Of a stretch of DNA of 64,000 nt, positions 51,800 to 60,540 are shown in pieces. The DNA lies in NCBI GenBank assembly GCA_964036045.1, contig CAXIWF010000722.1, forward strand, positions 51,952 through 115,951, read 5' to 3'. A model generated the notes under the pieces. The model searched no databases. It was not told the DNA's origin and saw nothing but the letters and a program-made list of their open reading frames with translations. This DNA comes from Eutreptiella sp. 'Long Island Sound 2002'. Taxonomy: Eukaryota; Euglenozoa; Euglenophyceae; Eutreptiales; Eutreptiaceae. The position numbers and the translations under genes were made by a program. Numbering within the stretch: position 1 is the first letter of the stretch; each line of letters starts with the position of its first letter.

Positions 51800-53850
51800 G
51801 GAAAATTCTCGGAAAATTCTCGGAAAATTCTGGGAAAATTCTCGGAAAATTCTCGGAAAATTCTCGGAAAATTCTCAGAAAATTCTCGGAAAATTCTCAG
51901 AAAATTCTCAGAAAATTCTCCGAAAATTCTCGGAAAATTGTCGGAAAATTCTCGGAAAATTGACGGAAAATTCTCGGAAAATTCTCGGAAAATTCTCGGA
52001 AAATTCTCGGAAAATTCTCGGAAACTTCTCGGAAAAATCTCGGAAAATTCTCGGAAAATTCTCGGAAAATTCTCGGAAAATTCTCGGAAAATTCTCGGAA
52101 AATTCTCAGAAAATTCTCTGAAAATTCTCGGAAAATTCTCGGAAAATTCTCGGAAAATTCTCGGAAAATTCTCGGAAAATTCTCGGAAACTTCTCGGAAA
52201 ATTCTCCGAAAATTCTCGGAAAATTCTCGGGAAATTCTCGGAAAATTCTCGGAAAATTCTCGGAAAATTCTCGGAAAATTCTTGGAAAATTCTCAGAAAA
52301 TTCTCAGAAAATTCTCGGAAAATTCTCGGAAAATTCTCGGAAAATTCTAGGAAAATTCTCGGAAAATTCTCAGAAAATTCTCGGAAAATTCTCAGAAAAT
52401 TCTCTGAAAAATCTCGGAAAATTCTCGGAAAATTCTCGGAAAATTCTCGGAAAATTTTCGGAAAATTCTCGGAAAATTCTCGGAAAATTCTCGGAAAATT
52501 CTCGGAAAATTCTCGGAAAATTGACGGAAAATTCTCGGAAAATTCTCGGAAAATTCTCGGAAAATTCTCGGAAAATTCTCGGAAAATTCTCAGAAATTTC
52601 TTGGAAAATTCTCGGAAAATTCTCGGAAAATTCTCGGAAAATTCTCAGAAAATTCTCGGAAAATTCTCGGAAAATTCTCGGAAAATTCTCGAAAAATTCT
52701 CGGAAAATTCTCGGAAAATTCTGGGAAAATTCTCGGAAAATTCTCGGAAAATTCTCGGAAAATTCTCGGAAAATTGACGGAAAATTCTCGGAAAATTCTC
52801 GGAAAATTCTCGGAAAATTCTCCGAAAACTTCTCGGAAAATTCTCCGAAAATTCTCGGAAAATTCTCGGAAAATTCTCGGAAAATTCTCGGAAAATTCTC
52901 GGAAAATTCTCGGAAAATTCTCGGAAAATTCTCGGAAAATTATCGGAAAATTCTCGGAAAATTGACGGAAAATTCTCGGAAAATTCTCGGAAAATTCTCG
53001 AAAAATTCTCGGAAACTTCTCGGAAAATTCTCGAAAAATTCTCGGAAAATTCTCGGAAAATTCTCGAAAAATTCTCGGAAAATTCTCGGAAAATTCTCGG
53101 AAAATTCTCGGAAAATTCTCGGAAAATTCTCGGAAAATTCTCGGGAAATTCTCAGAAAATTCTCGGAAAATTCTCAGAAAATTCTCAGAAAATTCTCGGA
53201 AAATTCTCGGAAAATTGCCGGAAAATTCTCGGAAAATTGACGGAAAATTCTCGGAAAATTCTCGGAAAATTCTCGGAAAATTCTGGGAAAATTCTCGGAA
53301 ACTCCTCGGAAAAATCTCGGAAAATTCTCGGAAAATTCTCGGAAAATTCTCGGAAAATTCTCGGAAAATTCTCGGAAAATTCTCAGAAAATTCTCAGAAA
53401 ATTCTCGGAAAATTCTCGGAAAATTCTCGGAAAATTCTCGGAAAATTCTCGGAAAATTCTCGGAAAATTCTCGGAAAATTCTCGGGAAATTCTCGGAAAA
53501 TTCTCGGAAAATTCTCGGAAAATTCTTGGAAAATTCTCAGAAAATTCTCAGAAAATTCTCGGAAAATTCTCGGAAAATTCTCGGAAAATTCTCGGAAAAT
53601 TCTCGGAAAATTCTCAGAAAATTCTCGGAAAATTCTTGGAAAATTCTCGGAAAATTCTCAGAAAATTCTCGGAAAATTCTCGGAAAATTCTCTGAAAATT
53701 CTCAGAAAATTCTCAGAAAATTCTTGGAAAATTCTCGGAAAATTCTCGGAAAATTCTCGGAAAATTCTCGGACAAGTCTCGGAAAATTCTCGGGAAATTC
53801 TTGGAAAATTCTCAGAAAATTCTCAGAAAACTCTCGGAAAATTCTCGGAA
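51800..53850 (+). repeat. Degenerate edge of the 11-bp array
   Basis: No A- or C-block remains. Variants become denser and unshared, for example repeated CTCGAAAAATTC near 52,998-53,070, TTGCCGG near 53,215, ACTCCTCGG near 53,302 and CGGACAAGTCTCGG near 53,770. This is the usual look of a satellite edge, where homogenisation is weaker. Confidence 0.7.
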
Positions 53851-53903
53851 CACCAGGAAAACCAGGAAACCAGAAAACCAGAAAACCAAAAAACCAGAAA
53901 CGG
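53851..53903 (+). repeat. Short AAAACCAG block at the array junction
   Basis: Right after the last TTCTCGGAA come ACCAGG and ACCAGAAA repeats on the + strand. At about 53,904 the sequence turns to poly-T and CACCTGGTTTTCTCC. This is a first, small strand switch, matching the orientation of the right arm 3 kb away. Confidence 0.85.
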
Positions 53904-54995
53904 ATTTTTTTTTTCTTTTCACCTGGTTTTCTCCTTTTTTTTTTTTTTTCCACAAAACGAGAATTCTCGGATTTTCGGATTTTCGCATTCTGAAATTTTT
54001 TTTTTTTTCTGGAAATCTGGTTTTCTGGTTTTCTTTTTTTCTGGTTTTCTGGTTTTCTGGTTTTCTGGTATTCTGGTTTTCGGGTTTTTTTTTTCTGGTT
54101 TTCTTTTTTTTTTTTTCTGGTTTTCTGGTTTCCTTGTTTTTTGGTTATCTTTTTTTCTGGTTTTCTGGTTGTTTTTTTCCAAAAAATGAGAATTCTTGGA
54201 TTTCCGTTTTCCACATTTTTTTTTTTCCACAAAACGAGAATTCTCCGATTTTCGGATTTTCGGATTCTCGGATTTGTTTTTTTTTTTTCATCCTGGTTTT
54301 CTCCTTTTTTTTTCTTTTTTTTCCCACAAAACGAGAATTCTTGGATTTTCGGATTTCCGGATTCTCGGATTTTTTTTTTTCTGGTTTTCTGGTTTCTGGT
54401 TTTCTGGTTTTCTTTTTGTTTTCTTTTTTTCTGGTTTTCTGGTTGTTGTTTTTTTTTTTTTTCCACAAAATGAGAATTCTTGGATTTTCGTTTTCCACAT
54501 TTTTTTTTTCCACAAAACGGGAATTCTCCGATTTTCGGATTCGCGGTTTTTTCTTTTTCTTTTTTTTTTTTTTTTTCTGGAAATCTGGTTCTCTGGTTTT
54601 CTTTCTTTCTGGTTTTCTGGTTGTTTTTTTTTTTTTCCACAAAACGAGAATTCTCGGATTTTCGGATTTTCGGATTCTCGGATTTTTTTTTTCTGGTTTT
54701 CTGGTTTTCCGGTTTTCTCGTATTCTGGATTTCGGGTTTTTTCTTTCTGGTTTCCTTTTTCTTTTTTTTTTTTTTTTTTTCCCACAAAACGAGAATTCTC
54801 CGATTTTCGGATTTTTGGATTCTCGGATTTTTTGTTTTTTTTTTTATTCTGGTTTTCTCCTTTTTTTTTTTTTTTTCCCACAAAACGAGAATAGTTTCGG
54901 ATTTTCGGATTTTCGGATTCTCGGATTTTTTTTTTTTCTGGTTTTCTGGTTTTCCGGTTTTCTCGTTTTCTGGTTTTCGGGTTTTTTTTTTCTGG

Positions 54996-55460
54996 TTTTC
55001 GGATTTTCGCATTCTGAAATTTTTTTTTCTTTTTTTTTTTTCTTGAAATCTGGTTTTCTGGTTTTCTTTTTTCCTGGTTTTCTGGTTTTCTGGTTTTCTG
55101 GTATTCTGGTTTTCGGGGTTTTTTTTTTTCTGGTTTTCTTTTTTTTTTTTTTATTTTTTCTGCAAAACGAGAATTCTCGGATTTTTGGGATTTTCGGATT
55201 CTCGGATTTTTTTTTTAAGGTTTTCTGGTTTTCTTTTTTTCTGGTTTTCTGGTTGTTTTTTTTTTTTTTCCACAAAACGAGAATTCTCGGATTTTGGTTT
55301 TTCACATTTTTTTTTTTCCACAAAACGAGAATTCTCCGATTTTCGGATTTTCGGATTCTCGGATTTTTTTTTTCTTTTATCCCGGTTTTCTCCTCTTTTT
55401 TTTTTTTTTCCAACAAAACGAGAATCCTCTTGGATTTTCGGATTTTCGCATTCTGAAATT
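54996..55460 (-). repeat. Inverted copy of 59,260-59,753
   Basis: Read as reverse complement, this stretch follows 59,260-59,753 box by box: the GAATGCG box, AGGATTCTCG, the CCGGGATAAAAG spacer, the ATGTGGAAAACCAAAATCC box, the CCCAAAAATCCGAG box ending TTTTGC, then CCCCGAAA and CCAGGAAAAAAGAAAACCAG. Differences are mostly homopolymer length. CCGGGATAAAAG and CCCCGAAA are the best anchors, since they are not low-complexity fillers. Confidence 0.85.
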
Positions 55461-55790
55461 TTTTTTTTCTTTTTTTTTTCTCTGGAAATCTGGTTTTCTG
55501 GTTTTCTGGTTTTTTCTTTTTTTTTTTTTCCACAAAACGAGAACTCTCGGATTTTCGAATTTTCGGATGCTCGGATTTGTTTTTTTTTTTTTCTGGGTTT
55601 CTGGTTTTCTTGTTTTCTGGTTTTCTTTTTTTTTTTTTTCTGGTTTTCTGGTTTTCTGGTTTTCTTTTTTTTTTTCCCTTTTCTGGTTTTCTGGTTTCCT
55701 TTTTTTCTGGTTCTCTGGTTGTTTTTTTTTTTTTTTCTCCACAAAACGAGAATTCTCGGATTTTCGGAATTTCGGATTCTCGCATTTGAT
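55410..55790 (-). repeat. Inverted copy of 57,786-58,151
   Basis: The reverse complement matches the order in 57,786-58,151 and again in 58,590-58,953: a box, GGAAACC spacers with AAAAAGG, a second box, CCAGATTTCCAGAGAAAA, then the GAATGCG box ending CCAAGAGG. The left copy carries GAACTCTCGG and GGATGCTCGG, which the right copies do not share. Confidence 0.82.
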
Positions 55791-55871
55791 TTTTTTTTTT
55801 TTCTGGTTTTCTGGTTTTCTGGGTTTCTGGTTTTTTTTTTATCTGGTTTTCTTGTTGTTTTTTTTTTTTCT

Positions 55872-56140
55872 TCACAAAACGAGAATTCTCGGATTTTCGG
55901 ATTTTCGGATTCTCGGATTTTTTGTTTTTTTTTTTATTCTGGTTTTCTGGTTTTTTGGTTTTCTGGTTTTCGGGTTTTTTCTTTTTCTGATTTTCTTTTT
56001 TTTTTTTTTCTGGTTTCCTGGTTTCCTTGTTTTCTGGTTTTCTTTTTTTCTGGTTTTCTGGTTTTTTTTTTTTTTTTCCACAAAACGAGAATTCTCGGAT
56101 TTTCGTTTTCCACATTTTTTTTTTTCCACAAAACGAGAAT
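55872..56140 (-). repeat. Inverted copy of 59,740-60,009
   Basis: The reverse complement follows 59,740-60,009: the ATGTGGAAAACGAAAATCC box, AAACAAGGAAACCAG, a long poly-A, AAAACCAGAATAAAAA and the terminal box. This pair has its axis near 57,940, the pair at 54,996 near 57,361, so the arms are a mosaic, not one palindrome. Confidence 0.8.
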
Positions 56141-56277
56141 CCCAAACTGAAATTTTCGGGTCTTTTTTTTTTTTTTTTTTTTTCCACAAAACGAGAATTC
56201 TCGGATTTTCCGATTTTTGGATTCTCGGAATTTTTTTTTTTTTTTTCCGAAAAAACCCAAACTGAAATTTTCGGGTC
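56126..56277 (-). repeat. Variant boxes with CCCAAACTGAAATTTTCGGG
   Basis: Two boxes (56,126-56,162 and 56,247-56,277) share CCCAAACTGAAATTTTCGGG followed by TC. The first is joined to an ACGAGAAT start, the second to CCGAAAAAA. I find this form nowhere else in the window. A normal box (56,184) lies between them. Confidence 0.85.
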
Positions 56278-57034
56278 TTTTTTTTTTTTTTTTTTTCCAC
56301 AAATCGAGAATTCTCTTTTTTTATCCTGGTTCCGGTTTTTTTTTTTTTTTTTCCACAAAACGAGAATTCCCGGATTTTTGTTTTCCAGATTTTTTTTTTT
56401 TTCCACAAAACGAGAATTATCGGATTTTTGTTTTCCACATTTTTTTTTTCTTCCACAACGAGAATTCTCGGATTTTCGGATTTTTGGATTCTCGGATTTT
56501 TTTTTTTTTGTTTTTTTTTTTTCTGGAAATCTGGTTTTCTGGTTTTCTGGTTTTCTGGTTTTCTGGTTTTTTTTTTATCTGGTTTTCTGGTTGTTTTTTT
56601 TTTTTTTTTTTTCACACAACGAGAATTCTCGGATTTTCGGATTTTCGGATTCTCGGATTTTTTTTTTTTTTATTCTGGTTTTCTGGTTTTCTGGTTTTCT
56701 CGTTTTCGGGTTTTTTTTTTTCTGGTTTTCTGGTTTCCTCGTTTTCTGGTTTTCTTTTTTTCTGGTTTTCTGGTTGTTTTTTTTTTTTTCCAAAAAATGA
56801 GAGTTCTTGGATTTTTGTTTTCCACATTTTTTTTTTCCACAAAAGGAGAATTCTCCGATTTTCGGATTTTCGGATTCTCGGATTTTTTGTTTTTTTTTTT
56901 CATCCTGGTTTTCTCCTTTTTTTTTTTTCTTCCACAAAACGAGAATTGTCGGATTTTCGGATTCGCGGTTTTTTCTTTTTTTTTTTTTTGTTTTTTTTTT
57001 TTCTGGAAATCTGGTTTTCTGGTTTTCTTTTTTT

Positions 57035-57079
57035 CTGGTTTTCTGGTTTTTTTTTTTTTTCTGGAAACCAGAAAACCAG
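57035..57079. repeat. Hairpin at the strand switch
   Basis: CTGGTTTTCTGGTTT (57,035-57,049) is the exact reverse complement of AAACCAGAAAACCAG (57,065-57,079), giving a 15-bp stem with a 15-nt T-rich loop ending CTGG. Weaker pairing can extend outward because both sides are 8-mer repeats. Left of it all boxes are T-rich, right of it all are A-rich. Confidence 0.85.
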
Positions 57080-60000
57080 AAAACCAGAAAACCAGAAACA
57101 AGAAAAAAAAAAATCCGAGAATCCGAAAGTCCGAGAATTCTCGTTTTGTGGAAAAATAACAAGAAAAAAAAAACCAGCAAACCAGAAAAAAAAACCGGAA
57201 AACCAGAAAACCATAAAACCAGAAAACCAGAAAACCAGAAAAAAAAGAAAACGAAAAACCCGAGAATCCGAAAATCCGAAAATCCGAGAATTCTCGTTTT
57301 GTGGAAACAAAAAAAAAAAAAAAAAAACCCAAGAAACCAGAAAAAAAAACCAGGAAACCAGAAAACCAGAAAACCAGGAAGAAAAAAAAAAGTCCGACAA
57401 TCCGAAAATCCGAAAATCCGAGAATTCTCGTTTTGGGGAAAAAAAAAAAAAAACAGAAAAACAGAAAAAAAAACGAGAAACGGGAAAACCAGAAAACCAG
57501 AAAACCAGAAAAAAAAAAATCCGAGAATCCGAAAATCCGAAAATCCGAGAATTCTCGTTTTGTGGAAAAAAAAAAAAAGAAAAAACCAGAGAACCAGAAA
57601 AAAAGAAAACCAGAAAACCAGATTTCCAGAAAAAAAAAAACAAAAAAAAAATAAATTTCAGAATGCGAAAATCCGAAAATCCGAGAATTCTCGTTTTGTG
57701 GGAAAAAAAAAAAAAAAAAACCAGAAAACCAGAAAAAAAAAACCAGAAAACCAGAAAACCAGAAACCATAAAACCAGAAAAAAAAAATTCGAGAATCCGA
57801 AAATCCGAAAATCCGAGAATTCTCGGTTTGTGGAGAAAAAAAAAAAAAAAAACAACCAGAAAACCAGAAAAAAAGGAAACCAGAAAACCAGAAAAAGGAA
57901 AAAAAAAAAGAAAACCAGAAAACCAGAAAACCAGAAAAAAAAAAAAAAAAGAAAACCAGAAAACCAGGAAACCAGAAAACCAGAAAAAAAAAAAAACAAA
58001 TCCGAGAATCCGAAAATCCGAAAATCCGAGAATTCTCGTTTTGTGGAAAAAAAAAAAAAAGAAAAAACCAGAAAACCAGAAAACCAGATTTCCAGAGAAA
58101 AAAAAAAGAAAAAAAAAATTTCAGAATGCGAAAATCCGAAAATCCAAGAGGAAAAAAAAAAATGTGAAAAACCAAAATCCGAGAATTCTCGTTTTGTGGA
58201 AAAAAAAAAAAAAAACAACCAGAAAACCAAAAAAAAAGAAAACCAGAAAACCGGAAAAAAAAAAAAAAATCCGAGAATCCGAAAATCCCAAAAATCCGAG
58301 AATTCTCGTTTTGCAGAAAAAAAAAAAAAAAAAAAAGAAAACCAGAAGAAAAAAAAACCCCGAAAACCAGAATACCAGAAAACCAGAAAACCAGAAAACC
58401 AGTAAAAAAGAAAACCAGAAAACCAGATTTCCAGAGAAAAAAAAAAGAAAAAAAAATTTCAGAATGCGAAAATCCGAAAATCCAAGAGGATTCTCGTTTT
58501 GTGGGAAAAAAAAAAAAAAAAAACCAGAAAACCAGAAAAAAAAAACCAGAAAACCAGAAAACCAGAAACCATAAAACCAGAAAAAAAAAAATTCGAGAAT
58601 CCGAAAATCCGAAAATCCGAGAATTCTCGGTTTGTGGAGGAAAAAAAAAAAAAAAAACAACCAGAAAACCAGAAAAAAAGGAAACCAGAAAACCAGAAAA
58701 AGGAAAAAAAAAGAAAACCAGAAAACCAGAAAACCAGAAAAAAAAAAAAAAAGAAAACCAGAAAACCAGGAAACCAGAAAACCAGAAAAAAAAAAAAACA
58801 AATCCGAGAATCCGAAAATCCGAAAATCCGAGAATTCTCGTTTTGTGGAAAAAAAAAAAAAAGAAAAAACCAGAAAACCAGAAAACCAGATTTCCAGAGA
58901 AAAAAAAAAGAAAAAAAAAATTTCAGAATGCGAAAATCCGAAAATCCAAGAGGAAAAAAAAAATGTGAAAAACCAAAATCCGAGAATTCTCGTTTTGTGG
59001 AAAAAAAAAAAAAAAACAACCAGAAAACCAGAAAAAAAGAAAACCAGAAAACCGGAAAAAAAAAAAAAAATCCGAGAATCCGAAAATCCCAAAAATCCGA
59101 GAATTCTCGTTTTGCAGAAAAAAAAAAAAAAAAAAAAAAAGAAAACCAGAAGAAAAAAAAACCCCGAAAACCAGAATACCAGAAAACCAGAAAACCAGAA
59201 AACCAGGAAAAAAGAAAACCAGAAAACCAGATTTCAAGAAAAAAAAAAAGAAAAAAAAATTTCAGAATGCGAAAATCCGAAAATCCAAGAGGATTCTCGT
59301 TTTGTGGGAAAAAAAAAAAAAAGAGGAGAAAACCGGGATAAAAGAAAAAAAAAAATCCGAAAATCCGAAAATCCGAAAATCGGAGAATTCTCGTTTTGTG
59401 GAAAAAAAAAAAATGTGGAAAACCAAAATCCGAGAATTCTCGTTTTGTGGAAAAAAAAAAAAAAAAAACCAGAAAACCAGAAAAAAAGAAAACCAGAAAA
59501 CCGGAAAAAAAAAAAATCCGAGAATCCGAAAATCCCAAAAATCCGAGAATTCTCGTTTTGCCGAAAAAAAAAAAAAAAAAAAAAAGAAAACCAGAAAAAA
59601 AAAACCCCGAAAGCCAGAATACCAGAAAACCAGAAAACCAGAAAACCAGGAAAAAAGAAAACCAGAAAACCAGATTTCAAGATAAAAAAAAAAAGAAAAA
59701 AAAAAATTTCAGAATGCGAAAATCCGAAAATCCGAGAATTCTCGTTTTGTGGGAAAAAAAAATGTGGAAAACGAAAATCCGAGAATTCTCGTTTTGTGGA
59801 AAGAAAAAAAAAACCAGAAAACCAGAAAAAAAGAAAACCAGAAAACAAGGAAACCAGAAAACCAGAAAAAAAAAAAAAAAAAAAGAAAACCAGAAAAAGA
59901 GAACACCCGAAAACCAGAAAACCGGAAAACCATAAAACCAGAATAAAAAAAAAAACAAAAAATCCGAGAATCCGAAAATCCAAAAATCCGAGAATTCTCG

Positions 60001-60096
60001 TTTTGTGGGAAAAAAAAAAAAAAAAAAAAAAAAAGAAAACCAGAAAAAAAAAAAATCCGAGAATCCGAAAATCCGAAAATCCGAGAATTCTCGTTT
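57062..60096 (+). repeat. Right arm: A-rich boxes, poly-A and AAAACCAG repeats
   Basis: Reverse-complement counterpart of the left arm. Boxes run as ATCCGAGAATCCGAAAATCC, then CGAGAATTCTCG and TTTTGTGG. Box starts: 57,111, 57,259, 57,390, 57,517, 57,653, 57,786, 57,998, 58,118, 58,162, 58,268, 58,456, 58,590, 58,800, 58,920, 58,964, 59,069, 59,260, 59,352, 59,412, 59,514, 59,705, 59,761, 59,959 and 60,053. Three boxes (58,268, 59,069, 59,514) end TTTTGC plus AG or CG instead of TTTTGTGG. A frame of 785 codons (56,217-58,574) crosses the switch and changes from Phe/Ser-rich to Lys/Asn/Pro-rich; it is a composition effect. No gene seen. Confidence 0.92.
57653..59258 (+). repeat. 803-bp tandem duplication in the right arm
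   Basis: Boxes at 57,653, 57,786, 57,998, 58,118, 58,268 and 58,456 recur at 58,456, 58,590, 58,800, 58,920, 59,069 and 59,260, offsets 801-804 bp. Both units share a fused box (CCAAGAGG joined to poly-A and ATGTGAAAAACC; 58,118-58,199 and 58,920-59,000). The third, partial copy from 59,260 and the left arm (55,270-55,460) keep about 115 bp at this place. The deletion therefore came before the duplication. Confidence 0.85.
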
Positions 60097-60540
60097 TGCA
60101 AAAGCGCGCGGTGCGGTGGCGGGGAGGGGGGGGGGGGGGGGGGCTGACAGACGTTTGGGGTGGGGGGGGGGGGGTCCGGCTCTTTGGAAAAGCGCCCGGT
60201 GCGGTGGCGGAGGGGGGGGGGAGGGGGGGGGCATGACAGACGTGGGGCCGGGCGGGGGGGGGGGGTCCGGCTCTCTGCAAAAGCGCGCGGCGTGGCGGCG
60301 CGTCCGGCTCTCTGCAAAAGCGCGAAGTGCGGTGAAAAGCATTGGGGCGGTGGCGGAGGGGCTGGGGCATGACAGACGTGGGGGCGGGGGGGGGGGGGGG
60401 GGGGGGTCCGGGTCTCTGCAAAAGCGCCCGGTGCGGTGGCGGAGGGGGGGGGGGGGGGGGGGCATGACAGACGTGGGGCCGGGCGGGGGGGGGGGTCCGG
60501 CTCTCTGCAAAAGCGCGCGGCGTGGCGGCGCGTCCGGCTC

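Larger units (their letters stand above)
1..53850 (+). repeat. 11-bp satellite array, unit AATTCTCGGAA
   Basis: About 4,900 head-to-tail copies of an 11-bp unit, already under way at base 1 and ending at 53,850, where the sequence changes to ACCAGG repeats. I saw no inverted unit. Common variants of CTCGG are CTCAG, TTGACGG, TTGTCGG, CTCCG, CTTGG, CTCTG, CTCGA and TTTCGG; rare units are 10 bp. Because 11 is not a multiple of three and the unit holds no stop codon, all three forward frames read the same peptide, SRKILGKFSEN, and the reverse strand reads a similar FPRIFREFSEN repeat. TTGACGG supplies a stop in one frame, so open frames begin and end at these variants. The evenly spread frames, the lack of any unique sequence and the perfect period argue that none is a gene. 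Variant order defines higher-order blocks listed separately. Confidence 0.98.
53904..57061 (-). repeat. Left arm: T-rich boxes, poly-T and TTTTCTGG repeats
   Basis: Boxes of about 38-49 bp sit between poly-T tracts and runs of the 8-mer TTTTCTGG. A typical box starts CCACAAAACGAG, holds the palindrome CGAGAATTCTCG and continues as TTTTCGGA steps. Box starts: 53,950, 54,179, 54,227, 54,324, 54,463, 54,510, 54,637, 54,782, 54,878, 54,996 (no 5' part), 55,160, 55,270, 55,318, 55,410, 55,530, 55,739, 55,872, 56,078, 56,126, 56,184, 56,247, 56,297, 56,353, 56,403, 56,453, 56,612, 56,790, 56,837 and 56,932. One class (54,179, 54,463, 55,270, 56,078, 56,353, 56,403, 56,790) is shorter and ends CGTTTTCCACAT or close to it; another ends TTTTCGCATTCTGAAATTT (53,950, 54,996, 55,410). 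I see no gene; open frames are Phe/Ser/Gly runs forward and Lys/Asn/Pro runs in reverse. Confidence 0.92.

Noticed and set aside
1-53850. A bacterial or viral repeat region
   Set aside because: More than 53 kb of pure short-unit satellite with nested higher-order blocks and no coding sequence fits eukaryotic heterochromatin, not a compact genome.
56217-58574. 785-codon frame, Phe/Ser-rich then Lys/Asn/Pro-rich
   Set aside because: It crosses the strand switch and its composition simply mirrors poly-T/TTTTCTGG and then poly-A/AAAACCAG repeats.
53904-60096. CRISPR-like array (repeated boxes with spacers)
   Set aside because: Spacers are homopolymers and 8-mer repeats, not unique sequence; boxes vary in length and flip strand; no cas gene.
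53851-60096. Transposon with terminal inverted repeats
   Set aside because: Inverted segments have several axes, no target-site duplication could be defined, and no transposase-like frame exists.
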